DNA of 16,638 bases from positions 1-16,638 of the forward strand of contig DKME01000178.1 in the NCBI GenBank assembly GCA_002469525.1, given 5' to 3'. Positions 1 through 6,234 of this stretch are shown one piece after another. The stretch comes from Actinobacteria bacterium UBA7422 (GTDB lineage Bacteria > Actinomycetota > Actinomycetes > S36-B12). The notes under the pieces are model-generated. The model made no database searches, was not told where the DNA came from, and worked only from the letters and a program-made list of their open reading frames with translations. Within the stretch, counting starts at the first letter, position 1; the number at the start of each line of letters is the position of its first letter. Made by a program: the position numbers and the translations under genes.

Positions 1-408
1 AAGGACGATCCAGGAACGAAACTTAAGTACACGAAGGTTGATAAAAATGACGCCTGGACCTACAACCCACGATTCCCCAGTACCTACAATGTTTTTCAAA
101 CGGTCAACAAATCATGGTCGGGCTACGGCAATTACGTTGAACGACTTGCGTCCTATAAAAAGCAGTACAACTATGTAGCCGTCATGGATTTCAATCTCCC
201 CAAAGGAAAAATCACTCAGGGCGTCAATGGGGTTAATCGAACTGATGCGCCCGCTAATACTTCACGCGGAGGCGGAATCTTTCTCCATGTGAGCAACGGG
301 ACAAAGACTGCCGGTTGCATTGCCGTTCCTGAAAAGTACATGAAAAAAATTCTCAACTGGCTTGACCCAAAAAAGAATCCCGTGATTGTGATCCAAGTTA
401 AGAAGTAA
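1..408 (+). CDS. L,D-transpeptidase family protein, C-terminal part (5' end outside window)
   Basis: The reading frame is open from the first base of the window, so the gene starts upstream; 135 codons are visible before tandem TAA stops. The visible part resembles the catalytic domain of the YkuD/ErfK superfamily of L,D-transpeptidases (COG3786-like branch). A His at visible codon 96 (in IFLHVSNG) is followed ten residues later by the presumed nucleophilic Cys106 in TAGCIAVP. This spacing and GC(I/V)AVP signature are typical of that branch. Known members form or edit 3-3 peptidoglycan cross-links, or attach proteins to peptidoglycan, outside the membrane. No signal peptide can be judged because the N-terminus is missing. 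It ends 11 bp from the stop of the convergent amidohydrolase gene, leaving no room for a separate terminator. The family call is fairly secure; the exact substrate is not. Confidence 0.75.
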   Translation, partial: KDDPGTKLKYTKVDKNDAWTYNPRFPSTYNVFQTVNKSWSGYGNYVERLASYKKQYNYVAVMDFNLPKGKITQGVNGVNRTDAPANTSRGGGIFLHVSNGTKTAGCIAVPEKYMKKILNWLDPKKNPVIVIQVKK

Positions 409-419
409 TAAGAACCTGC

Positions 420-1217
420 CTAGGGAACCCGATGAATTGGGCACGCGACCATGTCATTGATTGCCGGAAACTCCAAGCGCCACTGTTCCGCCACCTCAAC
501 ATCGATATTGGCACTGAGAACTTCCTCATGCTCGCCGCCTTGGGCCAGCAGATTTCCTAAGGGATCAATGATCGCGGAACGTCCGCCCAAAACGTGCTTT
601 CCTTGCGTCCCCACCTGATTGCAGGCAATCACCCACGTTTGATTTTCAACTGCACGCGCGGGGAGAAGTGCATCCCACTGCGCAATCCTTGGAACCGGCC
701 AACCAGAAGGAATAACAAAGGCCTGTGCACCCGCAACACGCATTTCCCGGAACATTTCCGGGAACCGAGCGTCGTAACAGGTCGCCAGTCCGGTGAGGCC
801 TAGGGGCGTGTCAACCAAGATGTAGTCCTTGCCCGCGGTCATGGTGTCCTGTTCGCGGGCGTAGGTGAAAACGTGCACTTTTCGGTAGTAAGCAGCGAGT
901 TCACCTTGAGCGTTGTACAGCACACTCGTGTTGTACAGATCCGTACCGTCTTGTTCACAGAATGAGCCACCGTGCAACCAAATCCCGTGTTGGAACGCTT
1001 TTTGCGCAAGCACTGTTGGCAACTTCCCGTCAATTGTTTGCGCATGTTGACGACTTGCCTCCAGATCAAATGCTCCCACATTCCACAGTTCGGGAAGCAC
1101 CATAAAGTCACAACCTGGTGCGTGTTGATCGATTAATCCAAGCACTCGATCAACGCGGTCCGAAATTGATTCAACAGTTGAACTGTCAATTTGCAGGACA
1201 CTAACTCTCACACTCAT
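420..1217 (-). CDS. Carbon-nitrogen hydrolase (nitrilase superfamily, omega-amidase-like)
   Basis: This 265-residue protein is the usual length for a stand-alone CN-hydrolase domain. The superfamily catalytic triad is in place: Glu43 in LPELWNVG, Lys113 in YYRKVHVF and Cys147 in ATCYDARFPE. Known members hydrolyse or transfer amides of small carboxylic acids or amino acids in the cytoplasm. The CYD-RFPE signature and compact size are nearest to Nit2/YafV-type amidases, which remove alpha-ketoglutaramate-like products, but the substrate cannot be fixed from sequence. The ATG at 1217 has no Shine-Dalgarno sequence. Instead, a TACGCT hexamer ends 7 nt before it, suggesting a leaderless transcript. 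The gene is divergent from the MDMPI-family gene, and an inverted repeat lies between them. Confidence 0.85.
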   Translation of the reverse strand: MSVRVSVLQIDSSTVESISDRVDRVLGLIDQHAPGCDFMVLPELWNVGAFDLEASRQHAQTIDGKLPTVLAQKAFQHGIWLHGGSFCEQDGTDLYNTSVLYNAQGELAAYYRKVHVFTYAREQDTMTAGKDYILVDTPLGLTGLATCYDARFPEMFREMRVAGAQAFVIPSGWPVPRIAQWDALLPARAVENQTWVIACNQVGTQGKHVLGGRSAIIDPLGNLLAQGGEHEEVLSANIDVEVAEQWRLEFPAINDMVACPIHRVP

Positions 1218-1220
1218 AGA

Positions 1221-1243
1221 CCCAAGCGTAAGGCCTGCTTGGG
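1221..1243. promoter_or_regulatory. Inverted repeat in divergent promoter region (candidate operator)
   Basis: CCCAAGC (1221-1227) and GCTTGGG (1237-1243) are perfect 7-bp inverted arms separated by 9 bp. The left arm overlaps the -10-like TACGCT of the leftward amidohydrolase gene (minus strand, 1230-1225, 7 nt before its ATG). The position between two divergent genes suits a repressor site controlling one or both. No regulator gene is adjacent, so the binding protein is unknown and the site is inferred only. Confidence 0.35.
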
Positions 1244-1302
1244 TGCGGGGAAGCTACTTAGTTGTCAAGACAAGCCAGCGCGGTATGGGGCAGACTGTCG
1301 TC

Positions 1303-2124
1303 ATGGCCAATATCCTCGACACCAAAAGCTCACTTGATCCCATGAAAACCTACATTGAAGCCGTCTTGGAGTTCTACTCGACTTTAAATTCACTCGACGC
1401 AGAACAGTGGAATCTCCCAACTCCTTGTCCTGGTTGGAGTGTTGCTGACATCGTGGCTCACACCGTCGACCTTGACTCAATGGCCGCAGGTGAACCAGCA
1501 CCGGCACACGAACCAGACTGGGACTCACTCCCCCATGTGAAAGGACCTTCCAACCAGTTCACCGAGCGCGGGGTTGACTACCGAAGAGGAACACCACCCG
1601 CAGCCCTCCTTGAACAAATGCTGACCGCGGCCAACAACCTGTCAGATTTTCTCAACACGGAATCCCCAACCTTGAGCATTCCTTGGGTCAAAGGTGAAAT
1701 CTCCAAAGAGCAGTTCCTGGGCATGCGGACCTTTGACATTTGGACGCACGACCAAGATGTTCGCATTGCTGTCGGCCTACCCACCAACCTCACCAGCAAC
1801 CCTGGCAAGAATGCCGCGAAACGAATGCTTGAGTCGCTGCCGTTTGTCTGGGGGAAGAAGGTTGGTGCACCGGAAAATGAATCATTGAGAATAACTTTCA
1901 CCGGACCTGATCTGGAAGGGACGGTGTGCGTTGCAACTGATTCACATGGAAAAGCCGCATTCATTTCCGAACCAACGGGTGAGATCACTGAGATTGAAAT
2001 CCCTTGGCAAGATTTTGTTTTCGGTTTTTGTGGTCGAGTCGACAAAGAGATCACAGCATCACACATCCGTGGATCCGGCCCCCGGGTTCACGAGTTCGTC
2101 AACGCGCTCGCGTCAACCCCCTAG
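1303..2124 (+). CDS. Maleylpyruvate isomerase (MDMPI/TIGR03086-like) family mycothiol-dependent protein
   Basis: The protein has the two-part layout of the actinobacterial MDMPI family: an N-terminal DinB-like helical bundle (LPTPCPGWSVADIVAHTVDLD) and a smaller C-terminal alpha/beta domain. Family members bind zinc through His, Glu and His and use mycothiol as cofactor, but many have unassigned reactions. Counting from the ATG at 1303, the candidate ligands are His53, Asp145 and His149 (DIWTHDQDVR). This matches the family register to within a residue or so, except that Asp replaces the usual Glu. That register is why I prefer 1303 (273 aa) to the upstream in-frame GTG at 1243 or ATG at 1285; the first 20 codons of the longer version look unlike the family. 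The start remains uncertain because no good Shine-Dalgarno is visible. It is convergent with cydA, leaving 38 bp between stops. Confidence 0.7.
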   Translation: MANILDTKSSLDPMKTYIEAVLEFYSTLNSLDAEQWNLPTPCPGWSVADIVAHTVDLDSMAAGEPAPAHEPDWDSLPHVKGPSNQFTERGVDYRRGTPPAALLEQMLTAANNLSDFLNTESPTLSIPWVKGEISKEQFLGMRTFDIWTHDQDVRIAVGLPTNLTSNPGKNAAKRMLESLPFVWGKKVGAPENESLRITFTGPDLEGTVCVATDSHGKAAFISEPTGEITEIEIPWQDFVFGFCGRVDKEITASHIRGSGPRVHEFVNALASTP

Positions 2125-2162
2125 AGGAACCTCAAACTGGCTATGTTCACCGACGTTTCCAA

Positions 2163-3185
2163 CTAGACCATGTCTTGCTCCTGCATAATGCTTCCATGAG
2201 CCAGTTCCAGGATATAGGGAACGTAATTTCCTAGCCCATACGTTTCTTCGTATTGGGCTTGCAGGTCGTTGATTCCTTCTACGGTTCCGTCAAAACTTCC
2301 CGTTGAAAGGAAAGAGAGCAACCCTGGGACTTCAAGGATTAGTGTCGCATTTTCACCGCTGACGTCTCCAATGGTCAGGACCAAAAATGGTGCACTCTGC
2401 GCTGTTTCATACAAAGCCTCGGCGGCGGCCATTTTCATTGGTTGCTGTTCAACCATGACCTTTGACGTCATGTCGCCCGTCAGACTCACCGCGGCTGCCG
2501 CAATCAGAGTAACGACTGCACCTGCTTTAATTGCTGGCCGGAAAATATCTGTTTGACGGTTCTTGATCAAGAACCATGCGCCCACAACAGCGACGCCGGT
2601 TCCCGCGACCATGAAACTCGCGGACATAGTGTGGAAGAACGCGAGAACCGCTGTGTTCTGAAAGAGAACAGCACCAATGTCATTAAGCACCGCTCGACCC
2701 GTGTCCGGGTTGATCTCAAAACCAACCGGGTGTTGCATCCAGGAGTTCGCGGCCAAAATGAAGTAGGAGGAGAGCAAAGTTCCCAATGCTGCCGCCCAAA
2801 TAGTCATCAAGTGAATTTTCTTAGGAAGGCGGTCCCACCCGAAAATCCACAGTCCTAGGAATACCGACTCCATAAAGAACGCCAACAGGCCTTCCATCGC
2901 TAATGGGGCTCCAAAGACGTCACCTACGAAGCGGGAGTAGTCAGCCCAGTTCATACCGAATTGGAATTCCTGCACGATTCCGGTGACAACTCCCATGGCA
3001 AAGTTGATCAAGAACAGTTTTCCAAAGAACTTGGTGAGTTTCAGGTACTTCTCTTTACCTGTTACGTACCAAATAGTTTGGAAGGCCGCTACGAACCACA
3101 CAAGTCCCAGCGTGATGGGGACAAAAAAGAAGTGATAAACGGTCGTGATACCAAATTGCCAGCGGGAGAGGTCCAAAACGTCCAT
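2163..3185 (-). CDS. cydA: Cytochrome bd quinol oxidase subunit I (CydA), C-terminally truncated; possible pseudogene
   Basis: The first ~330 residues are well conserved CydA. They include His18 (high-spin heme ligand, in TTVYHFFFVP), Glu98 and Glu106 (MEGLLAFFMES), His185 (heme b558 ligand, in AFFHTMSA) and the Q-loop Lys251/Glu256 in QQPMKMAAAEALYET. Family members run about 450-520 residues. Here the frame stops at 340, directly after YVPYI, where the conserved VTYWSFR helix should begin. The missing third normally carries the GRQPW signature, the axial Met of heme b558 and the last transmembrane helices. Neither other frame of this strand restores it, and no cydB follows: the convergent MDMPI-family gene begins 38 bp on. 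A complete quinol oxidase therefore looks impossible from this locus. The intact upstream frame suggests recent truncation or a retained altered role. Confidence 0.8.
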   Translation of the reverse strand: MDVLDLSRWQFGITTVYHFFFVPITLGLVWFVAAFQTIWYVTGKEKYLKLTKFFGKLFLINFAMGVVTGIVQEFQFGMNWADYSRFVGDVFGAPLAMEGLLAFFMESVFLGLWIFGWDRLPKKIHLMTIWAAALGTLLSSYFILAANSWMQHPVGFEINPDTGRAVLNDIGAVLFQNTAVLAFFHTMSASFMVAGTGVAVVGAWFLIKNRQTDIFRPAIKAGAVVTLIAAAAVSLTGDMTSKVMVEQQPMKMAAAEALYETAQSAPFLVLTIGDVSGENATLILEVPGLLSFLSTGSFDGTVEGINDLQAQYEETYGLGNYVPYILELAHGSIMQEQDMV

Positions 3186-3188
3186 AGC

Positions 3189-3206
3189 TAAATACTTTCG
3201 TATTTA
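3189..3206. promoter_or_regulatory. Inverted repeat overlapping the probable cydA promoter (candidate operator)
   Basis: TAAATAC, a 4-bp spacer, then GTATTTA form perfect 7-bp inverted arms ending 4 bp upstream of the cydA ATG. On the minus strand the repeat overlaps an AT-rich TATATAAA-type segment (about 3203-3210) that could be the -10 region, so a bound protein would block transcription. A short palindrome, ATGTACAT (3210-3217), sits just upstream. I cannot assign the binding factor; redox or nitric-oxide sensors commonly control cyd genes, but that link is inference. Confidence 0.4.
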
Positions 3207-3351
3207 TATATGTACATGACCGGCTTCAGACCTCAATAACGGGACCAAAGTCCTTTGTTGTCGGCAAGGACCATCTCCGTACGGACACATGCCATCTCTC
3301 TGCCATGATGCGCCGGTGGCAACTGACATTCGGGGAGTAACCGAAGCACCG

Positions 3352-4269
3352 ATGAGAAAGATCATGGGTCCGCTCTTCGCCCTGTGGATTATTTGGGGGT
3401 CAACATATATGGGAATCGCATTGGTTGTTAAATCAATGCCACCGCTTTTGGGCGGGGGTTCTCGATTTGCCGTTTCGGCACTATTGCTAGGAACCGTGGT
3501 CCTGATCTTCCGCGGGCCCCAAGCATTTCGCATCACATGGGCTCAATTCCGAGGTGCAGCATTTATGGGCGTAACAATTCTCAGCGTTGGCATCGGAATT
3601 GTTTCGCTCGCAGTGCGTTACGTGCCGTCGGGTATTGCAGCACTTATTGTTTCGGTCTTGCCCCTGTGGATTATTTTCTTTCGGTTGCACGCTGGAGATC
3701 GCCCATCACGTTTGACATTGATGGGCGTCGCCGTTGGGCTCACTGGTTTAGTTTTGATGTTGCTACCCGGTGGCACCAATCCTGTTAATGGCGCCAGCAA
3801 TATTCAGGTTGCACTATGGTCGCTAGCAATTGCCGTCGGTAGTTTTTCATGGACGTTTTTTAGTTGGCGGGCAACTCGTTATGAGCAACCAAAAGACCCG
3901 CTCATGACAGCGCTGATCGAATTAGCAACCGCCGGGGTTGTTCTCACGGTTGTTGGTGCGGCTATTGGGGAACGGTGGGACCTAGAGTCGGTCACTCAAG
4001 AATCCTGGGCCGGGTGGGTGTACCTCGTTTTTGCATCGGCTATCGCTTACGCAGCGTTTGTCTGGCTGATCACCAATGCACCTATGTCGCTAGTTTCCAC
4101 CTACGCGTATGTGAATCCTGTTGTCGCGGTATTCCTCGGGGCATTGATTCTCAACGAAGCTATTACGAGTGACGTAGTGATCGGACTCTCAATTGTGCTT
4201 GGTGGTGTCGTTCTCGTCGTTAGCGGGGAACGGCGGACGCGATTGAAACTGAACGAGCAACCTCAATAA
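3352..4269 (+). CDS. DMT-superfamily (EamA) transporter, YedA-like
   Basis: This is a ten-helix membrane protein with two EamA repeats. The first opens with LWIIWGSTYMGIALV and contains the VPSGIAALIVSVLPLW segment. The second ends with STYAYVNPVVAVFLGALILNE, both classic signatures of the E. coli YedA/RhaT-type branch of drug/metabolite exporters. These proteins sit in the cytoplasmic membrane and usually export amino acids or other small metabolites; the cargo here is unknown. The chosen start (305 aa) puts MRKIMGPLF directly before helix 1, with GGGGAG 14 nt upstream. A longer form from ATG 3289 would add 21 polar residues not typical of the family. The 3' end overlaps the convergent aminotransferase gene by 50 bp. 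The gene is divergent from the truncated cydA. Confidence 0.85.
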   Translation: MRKIMGPLFALWIIWGSTYMGIALVVKSMPPLLGGGSRFAVSALLLGTVVLIFRGPQAFRITWAQFRGAAFMGVTILSVGIGIVSLAVRYVPSGIAALIVSVLPLWIIFFRLHAGDRPSRLTLMGVAVGLTGLVLMLLPGGTNPVNGASNIQVALWSLAIAVGSFSWTFFSWRATRYEQPKDPLMTALIELATAGVVLTVVGAAIGERWDLESVTQESWAGWVYLVFASAIAYAAFVWLITNAPMSLVSTYAYVNPVVAVFLGALILNEAITSDVVIGLSIVLGGVVLVVSGERRTRLKLNEQPQ

Positions 4270-5317
4270 ATCGGTTATTGGCTTCCGTTTCACCGATTGA
4301 AATGCGGAGTCCTTCACTTGGGAACGGGCGAACCGAGAGGCCCGCTTGCTCTAGGGCTTGATACATGGCTTCGGTGTCGTTGCTAAGCCGCATCCAAATA
4401 AAATTCGCGTAACTTGGATTGAGTTGGTAACCCATTTCCTTCAATTCACGGGCGACCCGATCGCGCTCTGCAACAACTGATTTGACTCTCTCCAGCAACT
4501 CACTTTCGGCTTCTATCGATGCAATTGCTGCAGCTTGCGCAATAGAGGAAACACCAAAGGGCAATGCGGTCTTGCGTAGAGCATTGGAGATCGGTTCTTG
4601 GGAGATTGCGAAACCAACACGCAGACCAGCTAGTCCATAAGCTTTTGAAAAAGTGCGCAGGACAACAACATTTGGTTTCTCCCGGTACAACCGAATCGAT
4701 TCAGCGCGTTTTTCATGGGGAACGTATTCCACGTAGGCTTCATCGAGAACAATCACGATTTCACTCGGAACATTTGCTATGAACTCTTCGAGTTCAGCAG
4801 GGTCAACAATCTGTCCGGTTGGATTGTTCGGTGAGCAAATGAAAATAACTCGTGTCCTTGGAGTTATCGCATTTCGCATTGCTTCAAGGTCGTGGGTTTC
4901 ATCAGGTCTTAGTGGAACTTGAACACTGTGTGCACCGGCAATACCGGTCCAAATCGGATACGATTCAAAACTTCTCCAGGCGTACAAGATTTCGTCGCCG
5001 GGGCCCGCAGCCGACTGAATTATTTGACCACATAGCGCAACGCTTCCCGTGCCCAGCGAAATGTGCTCGGGCGGGACATTGAAGTGGCTCGAGATTGCCG
5101 CAATTAAATCGCTTGAAAAGGGGTCTGGGTACCTGTTTACATCTGCAGCGGCTGCAACAATTGCCGCTTGGACACTCTCAAGTGGCGCGTGGTGGCTTTC
5201 ATTGCTTGAGATTTTGTACGTTGTGATGTCAGTCCGGGGGGCTGGTCGTTGACCCGCTTTGTACGAGGGCAACGCCTCAAGATCAGGTCGCAACCTTGGG
5301 CCAGGGGAACTCACCAC
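4220..5317 (-). CDS. pat: Aromatic amino acid / histidinol-phosphate aminotransferase (Pat/HisC2 type)
   Basis: This is a fold-type I PLP aminotransferase of 365 residues, the normal HisC/Pat length. Visible active-site landmarks are Asn39 (ISSNES), the SPNNPTG loop at 162-168, Asp192 and Tyr195 (LDEAYVEY), the Schiff-base Lys225 in RTFSKAYGLAGLRVGF, and Arg233. The YAWRSFESYPI segment (112-122) matches the actinobacterial Pat/HisC2 subgroup, whose characterised members transaminate aromatic amino acids, rather than the histidine-operon HisC; no other his gene is nearby. Two consecutive GTG codons (5317 and 5314) can serve as the start. A TAAATT hexamer ends 6 nt before the second, favouring 5314 if the transcript is leaderless. 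The gene lies 33 bp downstream of ppk2 on the same strand and overlaps the convergent transporter by 50 bp. Confidence 0.85.
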   Translation of the reverse strand: MVSSPGPRLRPDLEALPSYKAGQRPAPRTDITTYKISSNESHHAPLESVQAAIVAAAADVNRYPDPFSSDLIAAISSHFNVPPEHISLGTGSVALCGQIIQSAAGPGDEILYAWRSFESYPIWTGIAGAHSVQVPLRPDETHDLEAMRNAITPRTRVIFICSPNNPTGQIVDPAELEEFIANVPSEIVIVLDEAYVEYVPHEKRAESIRLYREKPNVVVLRTFSKAYGLAGLRVGFAISQEPISNALRKTALPFGVSSIAQAAAIASIEAESELLERVKSVVAERDRVARELKEMGYQLNPSYANFIWMRLSNDTEAMYQALEQAGLSVRPFPSEGLRISIGETEANNRFIEVARSVSIASAVPR

Positions 5318-5320
5318 CCC

Positions 5321-5326
5321 AATTTA
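5321..5326 (-). promoter_or_regulatory. Possible -10 element of pat (leaderless spacing)
   Basis: TAAATT on the minus strand ends 6 nt before the second of two tandem GTG codons (5314). This spacing would put the transcript start on that GTG. No clear -35 was identified, so the call rests on the hexamer and on the same spacing at other genes in this window. Confidence 0.25.
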
Positions 5327-5340
5327 GGGGGTCTGAGCCA

Positions 5341-5363
5341 AACCTTCAACTTAACCTTCAACT
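5341..5363. repeat. Near-perfect two-copy 12-bp tandem repeat at the ppk2 stop codon
   Basis: AACCTTCAACT occurs at 5341-5351 and again at 5353-5363, a 12-bp period with almost two copies. It spans the last codons and the TAA stop of ppk2. A slippage event here could have moved the stop codon; otherwise it has no evident role. Confidence 0.6.
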
Positions 5364-6163
5364 CCACTATTGAGCAGCGTGACCGCGAAGTCAGGAACAT
5401 AGTGGTTTTGCTCCCGTGGCGGGCGAACATACTCTGAAGCATGTGGACGCTTGGGTAGTGTGAGCTGGTCAACTTTGGGCGCCGAATAATTAATCGTGCT
5501 CAAGAAATGGTGAATTGTGTTGAGTCGTGCGATTCTTTTATCTTCGGCTTCAACGACGAACCATGGTGACTCGGGTGTGTCTGTGTGAACAAACATTTCG
5601 TCTTTAGCCTTGGAGTATTCCTCCCATTTCGTGACTGATTCCATATCCGTTGGTGAGAATTTCCAACGGCGCATAGGGTCTTTAAGTCGTGACTCAAATC
5701 TACGGGTCTGTTCAGCGTCACTAATGCTGAACCAATATTTGCGCAGAATGATTCCATCCTCGATCAACATGCGTTCAAAAATGGGTGCCTGGTGCAGAAA
5801 TCTGCGGTATTCGTCTGGGGTGCAGTACCCCATCACTTTTTCAACCCCCGCTCGGTTATACCAGGAACGGTCAAAGAATCGTATTTCACCTTTGGTTGGT
5901 AGATGACGCACATATTTCTGGAAGTACCACTCGCCGACTTCGCGTTCTGTTGGCGCAGGCAAAGCAACAATTTGAGCAAGGCGGGGGTTGAGGTACTCGT
6001 TGAATCGCTTAATAGTGGAGCCTTTTCCGGCAGCATCACGTCCCTCGAAGAGCACGACAATTCGCTTGCCTTCGACTTTGGTCCATTCCTGCAAGGTCAC
6101 CATCTCGGCTTGCAACTTGAGCAGCTCTTTTTCATAGATTGACTTGGGGAATCTCTTACTCAC
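5351..6163 (-). CDS. ppk2: Polyphosphate kinase 2 (PPK2), single-domain
   Basis: PPK2 enzymes use inorganic polyphosphate to phosphorylate nucleotides (usually NDP to NTP, class I) or the reverse, in the cytoplasm. This 270-residue protein is one complete PPK2 domain. The Walker A loop is GRDAAGKGS (41-49) and the Walker B-like FFDRSWYNRAGVE carries Asp98-Arg99-Ser100. The lid region with YCTPDEYRRF and the KYWFSISDAEQ, RRWKFSPTD and PWFVVEAEDK segments are all family hallmarks. The length and lack of fusion fit class I, though class cannot be proved by eye. The GTG start at 6163 directly follows an in-frame TGA, so no longer N-terminus is possible. A TATGGT hexamer 6 nt upstream suggests a leaderless mRNA. 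It is first in a probable two-gene unit with pat and divergent from the SpoIIE phosphatase gene. Confidence 0.93.
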   Translation of the reverse strand: MSKRFPKSIYEKELLKLQAEMVTLQEWTKVEGKRIVVLFEGRDAAGKGSTIKRFNEYLNPRLAQIVALPAPTEREVGEWYFQKYVRHLPTKGEIRFFDRSWYNRAGVEKVMGYCTPDEYRRFLHQAPIFERMLIEDGIILRKYWFSISDAEQTRRFESRLKDPMRRWKFSPTDMESVTKWEEYSKAKDEMFVHTDTPESPWFVVEAEDKRIARLNTIHHFLSTINYSAPKVDQLTLPKRPHASEYVRPPREQNHYVPDFAVTLLNSGVEG

Positions 6164-6169
6164 TCAGCA

Positions 6170-6175
6170 ACCATA
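6170..6175 (-). promoter_or_regulatory. Possible -10 element of ppk2 (leaderless spacing)
   Basis: TATGGT on the minus strand ends 6 nt upstream of the GTG start at 6163, placing a predicted transcript start at or next to the start codon. There is no Shine-Dalgarno sequence in the short interval. No convincing -35 was found. Confidence 0.3.
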
Positions 6176-6200
6176 AACGTTGACATGCGCAAATGTGTGT

Positions 6201-6228
6201 TTCACAGATCAATCTCATTTAGTACTCT
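6201..6228 (+). promoter_or_regulatory. Probable leaderless promoter of the SpoIIE-type phosphatase gene
   Basis: TTCACA (6201-6206, five of six matches to TTGACA) and TACTCT (6223-6228, TAnnnT type) are separated by 16 bp. The -10 ends 6 nt before the ATG at 6235, so transcription should begin at the start codon. There is no Shine-Dalgarno motif in this position, which agrees with leaderless translation. Confidence 0.4.
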
Positions 6229-6234
6229 GTTCAC

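Noticed and set aside
1243..1302. Longer N-terminus of the MDMPI-family protein from GTG 1243
   Set aside because: The extra residues resemble no part of the family, shift the metal-ligand numbering by 20, and overlap the inverted repeat between the divergent genes.
2163..2240. A frameshift explaining the short CydA
   Set aside because: Both other frames of the same strand were read beyond YVPYI. One gives WNWLMEAL, loosely like the expected helix, but it soon hits a stop with no hydrophobic continuation, and the MDMPI-family gene begins within 38 bp, so the remaining ~130 residues are absent rather than frameshifted.
3289..3351. Longer transporter starting at ATG 3289
   Set aside because: It adds 21 polar residues (MPSLCHDAPV...) before helix 1 that YedA-like proteins do not have; the start at 3352 places the signature helix at the N-terminus.
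5500..6142. Additional open frames on both strands within ppk2 (and similarly inside sbcC and cydA)
   Set aside because: They lie wholly inside strongly conserved genes, show no recognisable motifs, and read as out-of-frame shadows.
6180..6185. Perfect TTGACA as -35 of the phosphatase gene
   Set aside because: No acceptable -10 lies 16-18 bp downstream; the TTCACA/TACTCT pair closer to the ATG fits better.
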